Assembly: GCA_036675505.1 (NCBI GenBank)
Contig: JAKFEW010000041.1
Location: 1-64,000 of the forward strand
Direction of reading: 5' to 3'
From: JAKFEW01 sp036675505
GTDB taxonomy: Bacteria > Cyanobacteriota > Sericytochromatia > S15B-MN24 > JAQBPE01
Length of the DNA stretch: 64,000 bases
The position numbers were made by a program, and so were the translations under genes. The notes under the pieces are model-generated. The model was not told the DNA's origin, ran no database searches, and saw nothing but the letters and a program-made list of their open reading frames with translations. The number at the start of each line of letters is the position of its first letter. The stretch's first letter is position 1. Below, piece by piece: positions 17,639 through 27,122 of this stretch.

Positions 17639-20464
17639 GTGTCCGCTCTGCGCATCTGGCTCCTGATTGCCGGCCCCGGCTGGGGCAAGACGACCGCAGC
17701 CCGCCGCCTCGCCGCCGAGGCCGGCGGCGAGGTGGTCTGGCTCACGCCCGCAGACCGTGCCGTCGGGACCGTGCCTTCGTCCGGTGCGGCCGCCGTGGTG
17801 CTCGAGGACCTTGCGGGCGAGGCCGATCGCGCCTACGTCCTTCGCTTGCTCGCCACGGTGGAGCACGCGCGCCTGGTCTTGACGGCGCGCCAGCCGCTCG
17901 ACCTGCCGCTCGCGCGCCGGATCACGTTCGGCGAGGCCTGCGTGCTCGGCCCGCGAGACCTCGCCATCGGGCCCTCCGCTGCCGGGTCCGCGTCCTCCGT
18001 CCGCCGGTCGGACCCGGCAGCGGGCTGGCCGTTGGGCGTGGCCGCGCTGGTCGGGGGCGCGCCGCCGGCCCTGCTCGACGCGCTGGTCGACGAGGAGTGG
18101 CTGGCGCCGCTGGCCCCCGCCGCCCGCACGGCGGCCGCGCTCCTGGCCGCGGTCGACACGGTGGGCGAGGCCGCGGCCGCCGCCGCCGGATGGGACCGCG
18201 CAGCGGCGATCGCCTGGGGCCTGCTTGACCCCGCGGGCGCGTGGCACCCGCTGGCCCGCGCCCGGCTCGCCATGAGCCCGCCGCCGCCTGGCGCCCGCGC
18301 TCGCCTGGCCGGGGCCCTGCGGGACGCCGACCCCGAGGCCGCGCTGGCGCTCTACCGAGCAGACAGCCGCGTCGAAGAGGCCGCGGCCTTGCTTCGGCAG
18401 GTCGGCAAGCGCTGGCTGCTCGCCGGCGAGACCGAGCGTCTCGCCACGGCCCTGGCCGGCTTCCCGCCCGGCAGCGAGCAGGTCGCCCCGGTGCTCGACC
18501 TGCTCACCGGTGCCGTCCAGCAGGCCCGCGGCGCCTACCCCGAGGCCGAGGCGTACTACCGGCGCGCGCTCGCGGCTTTCGACGCCAGCGGCGCGCGGGC
18601 GCTCGCCTTCGAGGCCGCAGGCGACCTCGTGCACCTCTTCTGGACCACCGAGGACCTCGCGCGCCTGGAGGCCGCGGCCCGCGACGCCCGCGCCCGCGAA
18701 GCCGACGCCACCCCGGCCGAGCGCACCGAGCTCGAGAACAACCTGGCCTGCCACCACTTCGCGCGCGGCGACGAGTCCGCGGCCGCGCGCGGCTGGCGGA
18801 AGGCGCTCGACCTGCCGCACCTCGACGATCCCCAGACCGCGTCCGTGCAGCAATTCGCGGCGCTCAACCTCGGCATCCTCGCCAAGGAGCGCGGCGAGTT
18901 CGCGGAGGCCATGCGGCTCTTCGCCGTCGTGATCGAGCGGGCCGAGCGCTTCCCGCTGCATCCGGGCGTCCCGCGCGGCGCCCGGCTGTATATGGCGGCG
19001 GTCGCGCTGCGCCAGGGCGATCGCCGCAACGCCGAGGCCTGCTTCGCTGCGCTGGGCGATGCCCTGCCCGAAGACCGGTACCGCCGCGCGGAGTTCCGCC
19101 AGGTCGAAGGCGAGTACCACCTGTTCACGGGGGCCTTCGAGCCAGCCGAGGTCTGCCTCGGTGAGGCGCTCACGCTCTTCGCCGCGCTGCCGATGGACAC
19201 CAACGCGGACGCGGGCCTCGCGCGGAACCAGCTGGGCGTGCTGCACCGCCACCGCGGCGAGCTCGCGGCGGCCCGGCGCATGCATGAGGCGGCGCTGGCG
19301 CTGGTCGCGCCCTGGCCGCGCTACCACGCCCAGGTCCTGCTCGACGCCGCGGTCACGGCGCTGGCGGCCGGGGAGCCCGGCGCGGCCGAGCCGGCCCTCG
19401 CCGCCGCTGCGGACCTCCTGCGCGCCGCGCCCGCGGCCCACCTGGCGGCGGCGATCGCGCTGGCACGTGGCGTCACGCATGCCCGGCGGGGCGACGCGGC
19501 CGCCACCGCGGCCCACCTGGCCGAAGGCCTGGCGCTCGTGCGCGAGGGGCCCCTGTACTACGTGCCGATCGCCCAGCGCGCGATCGCGCCCGAGCTGTGG
19601 TCGCTGATGGCGGCCCACGGTCACGCCGACTTGCTCGCGGCGATCGAGGCGCGTTTTCCGGAGGCCGCCCGGGCGATCCGCGCGGGGCTCGCCGCGCGGG
19701 CGACGCCCGCGGCGTCGCCGCCCGTCACTCTGCCACCTGTCGCGCCGAGCCGGGTGGCCATCCGCTGCTTCGGCGAGCTCCTGGTCGAGGTCGCGGGCGA
19801 GGGGCCCGCGCAGTGGCCGCGCAAGAAGGCCAAGGCCCTGCTCGCCATGCTCGTGCTCCGGCCGACCGGCGTGGCGCGCGAGGAGGCCGCCGACCAGCTC
19901 TTCCCCGAGCTCGGCGCCGAGGAGGGCCAGCACCAGCTCGACAACCTGCTGTCGTCGCTGCGAAAGATCCTCGATCCGGCCTTGCCGCCGCGCGTGAAGT
20001 CGGCGCGGCTCGAGGTGCGCGACCGCCGCATCCGCCTCGTCCGCGCAGGCATGGCGATCGACTGGGACGACTTCCAGGCCGCCCACGACGCCGGGCCCGC
20101 GCGCTGGAAGGAGGCGACGGCCCTGTACGGGGGCGATCTCTTCGCCGAGCCCGTGCTGCAGGACCACTTCGAGGCCGAGCGCCACCAGGCCCGCTCCCGG
20201 GCGGTCGTGATGCTGGCCCAGGTGGCCGAGGCGGCCTGGCAGGCCGAGCGCTGGGAGGCGGCGCGGGCGGGCTTCGAGCGGCTGCTCGCGATCGAGCCCG
20301 CCCACGAGGAGGCCCACTGCGGCCTGATGCGGCTTTACGCCTGCCTGGGCGAGGCCGCCCTCGTGCGGCGGCAGTACGAGGCGCTCGCCGCCGCGCTCCG
20401 CCGGGAGATGGACGAGGCGCCCTCGGCGTCGGCCCGCCGGTTGCTCGCCGAATTGCTCCCTTGA
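17639..20464 (+). CDS. Large MalT/SARP-like regulator: P-loop NTPase, TPR region, C-terminal winged helix plus BTAD
   Basis: A 941-aa protein; GTG 17639 is taken as start because the P-loop (GPGWGKTT, residues 12-19) follows directly. Walker B-like VVLEDLAGE is near 60. Residues 230-680 are a long TPR-like superhelix. The C-terminal 240 residues hold an OmpR-type winged helix (CFGELLVEVAGEGPAQWPRKKAKALLAMLVL) and a BTAD domain (LYGGDLFAEPVL...FERLLAIEPAHEEAHCGLMRLYA). In classical SARP/AfsR regulators the DNA-binding unit is N-terminal; here it is at the C-terminus, as in a MalT-like layout. It probably senses a ligand through the NTPase/TPR part. Target genes are unknown; the EF-hand lipoprotein genes lie just downstream. 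Confidence 0.85.
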   Translation: MSALRIWLLIAGPGWGKTTAARRLAAEAGGEVVWLTPADRAVGTVPSSGAAAVVLEDLAGEADRAYVLRLLATVEHARLVLTARQPLDLPLARRITFGEACVLGPRDLAIGPSAAGSASSVRRSDPAAGWPLGVAALVGGAPPALLDALVDEEWLAPLAPAARTAAALLAAVDTVGEAAAAAAGWDRAAAIAWGLLDPAGAWHPLARARLAMSPPPPGARARLAGALRDADPEAALALYRADSRVEEAAALLRQVGKRWLLAGETERLATALAGFPPGSEQVAPVLDLLTGAVQQARGAYPEAEAYYRRALAAFDASGARALAFEAAGDLVHLFWTTEDLARLEAAARDARAREADATPAERTELENNLACHHFARGDESAAARGWRKALDLPHLDDPQTASVQQFAALNLGILAKERGEFAEAMRLFAVVIERAERFPLHPGVPRGARLYMAAVALRQGDRRNAEACFAALGDALPEDRYRRAEFRQVEGEYHLFTGAFEPAEVCLGEALTLFAALPMDTNADAGLARNQLGVLHRHRGELAAARRMHEAALALVAPWPRYHAQVLLDAAVTALAAGEPGAAEPALAAAADLLRAAPAAHLAAAIALARGVTHARRGDAAATAAHLAEGLALVREGPLYYVPIAQRAIAPELWSLMAAHGHADLLAAIEARFPEAARAIRAGLAARATPAASPPVTLPPVAPSRVAIRCFGELLVEVAGEGPAQWPRKKAKALLAMLVLRPTGVAREEAADQLFPELGAEEGQHQLDNLLSSLRKILDPALPPRVKSARLEVRDRRIRLVRAGMAIDWDDFQAAHDAGPARWKEATALYGGDLFAEPVLQDHFEAERHQARSRAVVMLAQVAEAAWQAERWEAARAGFERLLAIEPAHEEAHCGLMRLYACLGEAALVRRQYEALAAALRREMDEAPSASARRLLAELLP

Positions 20465-20549
20465 GGGACGGCTGGGAGGATTTTGGGAGAAGCGAAGGTT
20501 AACTTGGGTTTATCGACCAAACCCGCCGCCGCTCTCGAAAGGACCCCCC

Positions 20550-20948
20550 ATGACCCGCCTCGCCACCGCCGCCCTCCTCCTCGCCGCCGTCGCCCTCGGC
20601 GGGTGCGGCGTCGACCGCCCCAACGCACCCACGCGCCTTCCCCGCGCCGCCGCCGCCCAGGCCGCCAAGCTGGCCCCCGCGGGCCGCAAGCCGACCACCG
20701 GCGCCCCCGATCCCACGACGATCTGGTCGTTCATCGATCTCGACCATGATGGCGAGCTGAGCTTCGCCGAGGCGATGCAGGCGCCCTTCGGCCAGCCCGT
20801 GGCCGGCTGGCAGCCCGGCGAGCAGGAGGCGCAGGTGCGCCAGGCGCTCGCGCGGATGGACCGCAACCAGGACGGCGTAGTGACCCGCGCAGAGTTCCTG
20901 GCCGCGTGGTCGGGCCAGTCGGGCGCCGCCGTCCCGGTCGGCCGGTAG
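20550..20948 (+). CDS. Small lipoprotein with two EF-hands
   Basis: A 132-aa protein with lipobox LAAVALGGC (Cys 19) and two canonical EF-hand loops: DLDHDGELSFAE (about residues 63-74) and DRNQDGVVTRAE (about 104-115). Calcium binding outside the cytoplasm is expected. AAAGGA precedes the ATG. It is followed seven bases later by another small lipoprotein gene and then a third lipoprotein with EF-hands, forming a three-gene plus-strand unit. Confidence 0.85.
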   Translation: MTRLATAALLLAAVALGGCGVDRPNAPTRLPRAAAAQAAKLAPAGRKPTTGAPDPTTIWSFIDLDHDGELSFAEAMQAPFGQPVAGWQPGEQEAQVRQALARMDRNQDGVVTRAEFLAAWSGQSGAAVPVGR

Positions 20949-20954
20949 ACCGCG

Positions 20955-21332
20955 ATGATGCGCATGATCCTCGCCATGGCCCTCCTCCTCGCCGGCTGCG
21001 GGCAGCCGGCACCTCTCACGCCGGACGCCGGCTGGCGGCCCACCGACGGCGCCGCCGTCCAATTCCGCGCAAGCCGCCGGGGCGACGGCCTGGTCCTCGA
21101 GGGCGTGGCCCAGGGCGTCCCCACGCTCGAAGCGCGGCACCTGCGCGACGGCGAGGTGATCCGCACGGTGCCCGTTGCGCTGCGCGGGGCGCGCTTCACA
21201 GTGACGATCGCGCCAGTCGCAGGCGGCGATGAGGTCGAGATCGTCGGCGAGGGCTACCGCAAGAGCCTGCGAATGGAGCCGTTCGGCCGGGTGGGCACCG
21301 GCACGCAAGCCGAGGAAGAGGACACGCTATAA
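20955..21332 (+). CDS. Small lipoprotein of unknown function
   Basis: A 125-aa protein (MMRMILAMALLLAGCG, lipobox Cys 15). The mature part is predicted beta-rich (VQFRASRRGDGLVLEGVAQG, RFTVTIAPVAGGDEVEIVG), like a single Ig-type or carboxypeptidase-regulatory-like sandwich; no motif names it. It sits between two EF-hand lipoprotein genes with gaps of only six and eight bases, so the three are probably co-expressed. Confidence 0.7.
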   Translation: MMRMILAMALLLAGCGQPAPLTPDAGWRPTDGAAVQFRASRRGDGLVLEGVAQGVPTLEARHLRDGEVIRTVPVALRGARFTVTIAPVAGGDEVEIVGEGYRKSLRMEPFGRVGTGTQAEEEDTL

Positions 21333-21340
21333 GGACCGGA

Positions 21341-22552
21341 ATGAATCGCTCCTTCGCCGTTCTTTCCCGCGCCTGCGTCGTCGCCCTGCTGGGGGCCGCG
21401 ACGCTAGCGGCGTGCAGCGCCCCGCCAGGCCTGGTTCCCTCGGCCGCGTCGCGCGAGGGCGTGCTCCAGGCTCGGCAGGTCGGCCTCGGCGCGCGTCCTG
21501 GGCTCGACGAAGCCTACCTCGCCGCGCGCGCCCAGGTGGGCCCGCGGCCGTCGCTGGCATCGATCGGCGGCTGGGGCATCGGCCCGGACGGCCGCTTGAT
21601 GGACGCGGAAGCCCTCCGGCCCTTGCGCCCCAGCGGCGATCTGTCGGCCCGCTGGAGCTTCATGTTCCTGCTGCCCGGCGGCCGGCCGAACCAGGGCGAG
21701 ACGCGGTTCCTGGACGTCTCGGTCGACGCGGAAGGCCGCATGCACCTCCAGAAGCAGACCATGCCCCTGCGGGCCGCCCCGATCCCCTACGACCCGGCGC
21801 GCTGCGTCTCGCTCGCCCGCGCGATCCAGCTCGCCGCCGCCGACGGCCTGCGCGATCGCGATCTGCACCTCCACGTCGCGCCGACGGACGGCCTCTTCAC
21901 CGGCGGTTCGGACGTCCCCTACCAGGGCGCCCTGACCTACCTCCTGGGCGAAGATTCGCGCTACGGCCGGGCGCGCCGCGTGCTGGCCAACGAGGGCACG
22001 CTGGTCCGCGAGCCCGCCGAGGCGGAGCAGGCTCAGATCCTGCGCCTCGCGCGCCCGCTGGTCGAGCGCTGGCGCAAGGTCCTGACCGGGGGCGAGGATC
22101 GGCCCGCCACGCGTGACGACCTGCTGCGCGCGGGCTTCCAGCCGGCCGGCGTCGACGGCTATATCCGGCAGTTCGACGTGGACGCGGACGGCCGCATCTC
22201 GGCGAAGGAGTTCCATGCGCGCTTCGAAGCGCCGGAATGGCTCCGGCTCTGGCGGGTCATCGCGATCGAGATGCAGCACCACCGGGCCGACGCCAACGCC
22301 GACGGCCGCCTGACCGCCGCCGAAGCGGCGGCGGTCCAGTTCCGGTTCATCAGCTTGAAGGGCGAGGAGCAGCGCCTCCCGCTCGCGGTCTCGCCCGCCG
22401 AGCTCGCCGGCGCCGACCGCGACGGCGACGGCGCCCTCGATCTCAACGAGTTCGTGCCGCTCGGCCTGCGCAAGACGCTCGCGCTGCTCGAGCTGAACCC
22501 GGCGGCGATCGACTCGTTCGTCCAGATCCAGACCAAGCCCTGGTCCCACTAG
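21341..22552 (+). CDS. Lipoprotein with C-terminal EF-hands
   Basis: A 403-aa protein with signal/lipobox ending TLAACS (Cys 25). The N-terminal 220 residues are unrecognised but contain a beta-sheet-like part (ARWSFMFLLPGG, RFLDVSVDAEGRMHLQ) resembling PepSY-like stalks. Three EF-hand loops follow: DVDADGRISAKE (about 281), DANADGRLTAAE (about 314) and DRDGDGALDLNE (about 363). It overlaps the convergent oxidoreductase gene by four bases at the 3' ends. Probably a calcium-responsive envelope protein; the ligand of the N-terminal part is unknown. Confidence 0.8.
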   Translation: MNRSFAVLSRACVVALLGAATLAACSAPPGLVPSAASREGVLQARQVGLGARPGLDEAYLAARAQVGPRPSLASIGGWGIGPDGRLMDAEALRPLRPSGDLSARWSFMFLLPGGRPNQGETRFLDVSVDAEGRMHLQKQTMPLRAAPIPYDPARCVSLARAIQLAAADGLRDRDLHLHVAPTDGLFTGGSDVPYQGALTYLLGEDSRYGRARRVLANEGTLVREPAEAEQAQILRLARPLVERWRKVLTGGEDRPATRDDLLRAGFQPAGVDGYIRQFDVDADGRISAKEFHARFEAPEWLRLWRVIAIEMQHHRADANADGRLTAAEAAAVQFRFISLKGEEQRLPLAVSPAELAGADRDGDGALDLNEFVPLGLRKTLALLELNPAAIDSFVQIQTKPWSH

Positions 22553-24165
22553 ACCTTCGCGGGATCCTTCCGGGGCGCCGATTCGGTCTTCGACTCGTGG
22601 TACTCCTCCTCGGTGTTGATCTCCCAGATCGCCGCCTTGTCGATCGCCCCCGCGAGGATCTGATCGACCGCGGTCATGGCGGTCAGCATCGAGTGGTCCT
22701 GGTTGTTGTAGCGGTGCATGCCGTTCCGGCCCACCAGGAAGAGGTTCTCGAAGGCGTCGGCGTGGTCGCGCAGGCGGCCGAACTGCAGGTAGGCTTCGCC
22801 GAAGTAGCCCGGGTATGCCTTGGGCATGCGGATCACGCAGGCGTCGCGCACGTCGCCTGCCTCGATGATGCCGATCTTCGCGAGCTCCGCGACGCCGAGC
22901 TGCTTCATCTCCTCCTCCGGCATCGTCCAGAGCCGGTCGCCCTCGTTCACGAAGTACTCCATCCCGACCCAGACCTTGCCCGGGTCCGCGACCATGAACG
23001 GGCTCCAGTTGTTGAAGATTTGCAGGCGGCCCACCTGGACGTCAGGCTCCTGGATGTAGATCCAGTTGTCCTTGATCAGCTGGCGGCCCTCGGGCGTCTC
23101 GTCGTGGACCTTGAGCTTGTCGAGCAGCAGGCCCACGGTCATGAAGTCGCGATACTGCAAGCCGTCGCTGATCGCGAGCAGCTCGGCCGGCGGGGCGGGC
23201 TCGAAAGCGCGCATGAGCTCGCGGATGGGCATCGTCGAGAAGAAATACTCGCCCTCGAAGGTGCGCTCCGCGCCGGTGTCCTTGTGGCGGGCGACCACGG
23301 CGCGCACCCGGCCGCCCTCGTGGCGGAGGTGCAGGACCTCCCAGCCCATCAGCACCTCGCCGCCGAGGGCTTCGACCTTCTTCGAGGCCTCATCCCACAT
23401 CTGGCCGGGGCCGAACTTGGGGTACATGAACTGCTCGATGAGCGAGGTCTCGACGCCCTTCTGGCCGATGTCGCGGCCGCTCGGCTTCACGAGCTGCTGG
23501 AGGAAGTGGGCGATCGCCTTCGTGATCGACAGGCCCTTCACGCGCTGGGCGCCCCACTCCGCGCTGATGTTGCGGCACGCGGTGCCCCAGACCTTGGCCG
23601 TGTAGTCCTTGAAGAAGGTGTTGTAGAGCTCACGCCCGAACCGGTTGATGTAGAAATCCTCGAGGTTCTGCTCCGGCTTGATCGGAAAGGCCATGGCGCG
23701 CAGGTAGCTCAGCCCGACGCGGACGGTGCGCACCAGCCCCATCTTCATGAGCGTCTCGGGCGTCAGCTGGATCGGGTAGTCGAAGAACTTCCGGAACGAG
23801 TAGATGCGGCTCTTGCGCTCGCGCACGAGCATGACGGCGTCCGTGGTCGCGGGGTCGAGGCCGCCCGGCGCCACGTCGAGCGGCCGGCTGCGGTTCTGGT
23901 AGGTGATCGTGTGCGAGCCGGCCGGCAGGTCCTGCAGCGGCATCATGTCGAGCCACCACTGCATCACGCGATCGTCCTTCGAGAAGAACCGGTGGCCGCC
24001 GATGTCGATGCGGTTGCCCTTGTAGTTGACCGTGCGCGAGATGCCGCCCAGGATGTCGCTCTTCTCGAGCACGATCGGGTGAATGTCGCTGCGGGTGGCG
24101 AGCTCGTACGCGGCCGTCAGGCCGGCGGGCCCGCCGCCGATGATGATGGCTTGGCGTGGCGGCAA
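22549..24165 (-). CDS. FAD-dependent oxidoreductase (amine oxidase/UDP-galactopyranose mutase-like fold)
   Basis: A 538-aa protein that opens with a dinucleotide-binding motif (AIIIGGGPAGLTAAYELA) and a GGxSRTVxxxGxxxDxGGHRFF segment typical of the NAD(P)/FAD-dependent amine-oxidase superfamily that includes UDP-galactopyranose mutase and protoporphyrinogen oxidase. The C-terminal FAD contact is in NLFLVGRNGMHRYNNQDHSM. Whole-length resemblance is to the family often placed beside glycosyltransferases, and the next gene on the same strand (24253-25764) is indeed a GT-C-like membrane protein, 87 bases upstream. A role in envelope sugar or lipid modification is inference. Confidence 0.8.
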   Translation of the reverse strand: MPPRQAIIIGGGPAGLTAAYELATRSDIHPIVLEKSDILGGISRTVNYKGNRIDIGGHRFFSKDDRVMQWWLDMMPLQDLPAGSHTITYQNRSRPLDVAPGGLDPATTDAVMLVRERKSRIYSFRKFFDYPIQLTPETLMKMGLVRTVRVGLSYLRAMAFPIKPEQNLEDFYINRFGRELYNTFFKDYTAKVWGTACRNISAEWGAQRVKGLSITKAIAHFLQQLVKPSGRDIGQKGVETSLIEQFMYPKFGPGQMWDEASKKVEALGGEVLMGWEVLHLRHEGGRVRAVVARHKDTGAERTFEGEYFFSTMPIRELMRAFEPAPPAELLAISDGLQYRDFMTVGLLLDKLKVHDETPEGRQLIKDNWIYIQEPDVQVGRLQIFNNWSPFMVADPGKVWVGMEYFVNEGDRLWTMPEEEMKQLGVAELAKIGIIEAGDVRDACVIRMPKAYPGYFGEAYLQFGRLRDHADAFENLFLVGRNGMHRYNNQDHSMLTAMTAVDQILAGAIDKAAIWEINTEEEYHESKTESAPRKDPAKV

Positions 24166-24252
24166 AGGTCTATCCCCGGGTCAGTGGCTGCGGCCCGTGC
24201 CGCCGCGTCGCAGGATCGTACCGCGCCGCGCCCGGAGCGGCAAGCGCCGCCG

Positions 24253-25764
24253 TCACTGCGGCGTGGGGGCGAGCCGGTAGACCCAGAAGTCCTCGTCGCC
24301 GACGAGCGCGCCCACCTCGGCGTGCAGCAGCGTGGCGGTGCCGCCGAACCGCTCCCGCTCGGCCTCTTCGAGCTCATGGTTCAGGAGCAGCACCACCGCG
24401 CGGCGCGCGGCGAGCGCCGCGCGCACGGGCTCCACCAGCTGGTCGGGCGAGACGAAGCGGCTCCGCGTCCACTTCACGAAGCGGCGCGGCTCGCGCGCGG
24501 CGAGCAGGTAGAGCGGCTGGTCGAGCCAGGTGCCGACGCCACACGTCGCGTAGTCCGGGGCGGCCATGATCGTCGCCGGATCGACGTGGTGGGCCTGCAG
24601 CCACGCGGCGGTCGCCCGGGCGTTCGAGAAGGGCGCCCGCAGGTCGGCCACGGCCAGCCAGGCGGTCGCGACCACCGACGGCGCGAGCAGCGCCGCGACG
24701 AGCCAGCGCGCGGCGCCCTCGCGGTAGCTCGCGCCCTCGTGGGCCGCGAGCCAGAGCGCGGCGACGGCGACGAGCTGGTAGTGCAGCACGTGGCGCACCA
24801 CGCCCGGGTAAATCGCGAACGCGAAGGCGAAGAGCGCCGCCGTGCCGGACCAGAAGAACGCCGCCGCGAGCGGGCGCCCGCGCAGGGCGACCTGGTGCAC
24901 GATCGCGAGGGCGAGCACACCGACGACCAGCGCCCCCACCCCCGACATCGCCGTGCTGTTCCAGGGGTGCACCCAGTTCGAGGGGATCGGCGCGAAGGCC
25001 CAGCCCAGTCGCATCATGGCGCCGAGCAGCGCGGTCGGCGTGCGGACGTCGGGCGTGCCGGCGCCGGGGAAGAAGTCGTCGGGCGGGCGCATGGCGGCGA
25101 TCGCCCCCAGCACCCCGGCCGCCGCCAGCGCGGCGCCTGCGCCCGTGGCATCGGGCATGGCCGCGAACGTCGTGCGCCAGGCGCCGGTGCGTTGCTGCTC
25201 CCAGGCGATCGCCGCGGCGAAGGCACCCGCCACGAGCACGCCGTAGACGCTCGTGAAGGCGAGCAGCCCGAGCGCCAGCCCGAGCGCCCAGGGGCGCCGG
25301 TGGCGTTCCGGCCAGAGCGCGCAGGCCGCCAGCGTCGCGAGCGCGCCGAGCCCGTAGCCGCGGGCGACCACGCTGTACTCGTACGCCAGCACGTAGCCGA
25401 ACACCACGAGCGCCCTGGCGAGCCGGTCGAACGGCGCCCAGCGCAGCACCACGTAGGCGGCCGCGGCGCCGATCGATGCGGCGAGGGCCTGCATCGCCGC
25501 GGGCTCGGGCGTGAAGCGCGAGAGGATCCAGAGCGGCAGGTGCCAGAGCGGCGGGTGGGCTTCGTAGCGGAGGTTCGCGATCAGCTCGCCGAGCCCCCCG
25601 CTCGCCCGCACGATGCCCCAGGCCTGCAGCTCGTCGCGCCAGGGCTCGTGGTGCCACGCCAGCACCGCCACGAGCGCGACGTAGCCCAGCCAGAGCGCCC
25701 ATTCGGCGGGACCGAGCCCGAGGGGCCCGGGGCGGGATGGAGAGGGGGTCGGCTCGCTGCTCAC
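24253..25764 (-). CDS. Multi-pass membrane protein, GT-C (GT39-like) glycosyltransferase fold
   Basis: A 503-aa protein with about ten hydrophobic segments over residues 20-360 and a soluble C-terminal part. The first periplasmic loop has PWRDELQAWGIV, matching the acidic DE pair of lipid-linked GT-C glycosyltransferases, followed by EAHPPLWHLPLWIL, the usual HPP motif. It lies on the same strand as the FAD oxidoreductase downstream and divergent from a histidine kinase gene. The sugar donor and acceptor cannot be inferred. Confidence 0.75.
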   Translation of the reverse strand: MSSEPTPSPSRPGPLGLGPAEWALWLGYVALVAVLAWHHEPWRDELQAWGIVRASGGLGELIANLRYEAHPPLWHLPLWILSRFTPEPAAMQALAASIGAAAAYVVLRWAPFDRLARALVVFGYVLAYEYSVVARGYGLGALATLAACALWPERHRRPWALGLALGLLAFTSVYGVLVAGAFAAAIAWEQQRTGAWRTTFAAMPDATGAGAALAAAGVLGAIAAMRPPDDFFPGAGTPDVRTPTALLGAMMRLGWAFAPIPSNWVHPWNSTAMSGVGALVVGVLALAIVHQVALRGRPLAAAFFWSGTAALFAFAFAIYPGVVRHVLHYQLVAVAALWLAAHEGASYREGAARWLVAALLAPSVVATAWLAVADLRAPFSNARATAAWLQAHHVDPATIMAAPDYATCGVGTWLDQPLYLLAAREPRRFVKWTRSRFVSPDQLVEPVRAALAARRAVVLLLNHELEEAERERFGGTATLLHAEVGALVGDEDFWVYRLAPTPQ

Positions 25765-25838
25765 GCGGGCCCTTGTACCCGATGGCGACGTCCGCCCGTC
25801 CGTCGGACCTGATGCGACGGCGCTATACGATCCCGAAG

Positions 25839-27122
25839 ATGGGCGCCCACGTGCTCCAAGCGTTTTACGATCCTTACCGGGCCGCGTTGGCGATCCTGAT
25901 CGCGGCGACGGCGGCGTTCCTGCTGTTGGCGCTCGCGGCGCGCGTCGGCAGGGGGCGCGGACGCGATCGGGCGCTCGATGAAGCGCGCCAGTGGCTCGCG
26001 GCGATCGTGGAGTCGTCGACCGACGCGATCCTGTCGATCGACCGCACGGGCCGGATCACGAGCTGGAACGCGGCGGCCGATCGGATGTTCGGCTACCGCG
26101 CGGGCGAGATGCTCGGCACCGAAGGCGCGGCGATCGTGCCGCCGGAGTGCATCCCCGAGCGCGCCGCGCAGCTCGCGCGCGTGCTGGAGGGCCAGGTCGT
26201 CGAGGCCCACGAGACCGAACGGGTGCGCCGCGACGGGCAACGGCTCGCCGTTTCGCTCACCATGCACCCGGTGCGCGCGGCCGACGGCCGGATCGTCGGC
26301 GGCGCGGTGATCGCCCGCGACATCACGGCGCGCAAACGAGCCGAGGCCGAGCTCGCCCATCGCAGCGGCGAGCTCGAGCGCCTGAACGAGGAGCTGCGGC
26401 GGGCCGACCGCCACAAGGACGATTTCCTGAGCGTGATCAGCCACGAGCTGCGCACGCCGCTCAACTTCATCACGGGCTTCGCTTCGATCCTCGCGGATGA
26501 GGTGGCGGGCCCGCTCAACGTCACCCAACACGCCTACCTCGGCAAGATCCTCGACGGCTCGGACATGATGCTCCGGCTCGTGAACGACCTGCTCGATGCG
26601 GCGAAGATGCAGGCCGGCAAGCTGCACGTCGCGCCGACGGAGACGGACGTGGCCGCGATCGTGGAGCAGGTGGTGGCCCGCCTCCACCCGCTCGCCGCCC
26701 GCAAGGCGATCAAGCTCGCCGCCACGGTGGACGTGCCCATCAAGCCGGTCATCGACGACCTGCGCATCCTCCAGGTGCTCACGAATCTGGTGGGCAACGC
26801 CCTCAAGTTCACGCCTTCCGGCGGCGAGGTCGCGATCCGCGTGTGGACGCGCCGGGAGGCCGATGGCGACGACGTGGTCTTCCAGGTGCGCGACAACGGC
26901 GTGGGCATCTCGCAGGCGGACCTCGGCCGGCTGTTCACGCCCTTTCAGCAGGCCGACATGAGCCCCACGCGCCAGGTGGGCGGCACCGGCCTGGGGCTCT
27001 CGATCAGCAAGGCGATCGTGGAGGCCCATGGCGGCGAGATCGGCGTGATGAGCGAGCCCGGCGTCGGCAGCACGTTCTGGTTCGCGTTACCGGCGAAGGT
27101 GCCGGCGGTGAAGCCGGTCTAG
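25839..27122 (+). CDS. Sensor histidine kinase with one TM segment and one PAS domain
   Basis: A 427-aa protein when read from ATG 25839; ATG 25812 and 25782 are in frame upstream, but a TATACGAT sequence at about 25824 may be its promoter -10 and favours the later start. A single TM helix (ALAILIAATAAFLLLALAA) is followed by PAS (about 50-165; ESSTDAILSIDRTGRITSWN), HisKA with SVISHELRTPLNFITGFASIL, N-box NLVGNALKFTPSGG, DNGVGI, and the GTGLGLSISKAIV lid. No receiver domain or adjacent regulator. The 3' end overlaps the convergent 27119-27532 gene by four bases. Confidence 0.88.
   Translation: MGAHVLQAFYDPYRAALAILIAATAAFLLLALAARVGRGRGRDRALDEARQWLAAIVESSTDAILSIDRTGRITSWNAAADRMFGYRAGEMLGTEGAAIVPPECIPERAAQLARVLEGQVVEAHETERVRRDGQRLAVSLTMHPVRAADGRIVGGAVIARDITARKRAEAELAHRSGELERLNEELRRADRHKDDFLSVISHELRTPLNFITGFASILADEVAGPLNVTQHAYLGKILDGSDMMLRLVNDLLDAAKMQAGKLHVAPTETDVAAIVEQVVARLHPLAARKAIKLAATVDVPIKPVIDDLRILQVLTNLVGNALKFTPSGGEVAIRVWTRREADGDDVVFQVRDNGVGISQADLGRLFTPFQQADMSPTRQVGGTGLGLSISKAIVEAHGGEIGVMSEPGVGSTFWFALPAKVPAVKPV

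Noticed and set aside
17600..20317. 905-codon minus-strand ORF opposite the BTAD regulator
   Set aside because: Antisense to a protein with clear P-loop, TPR and BTAD regions; translation is low-complexity.
22553..25812. Very long plus-strand ORF (over 1000 codons) through the oxidoreductase and membrane-protein genes
   Set aside because: Shadow of two well-supported minus-strand genes; no domain or signal in its translation.
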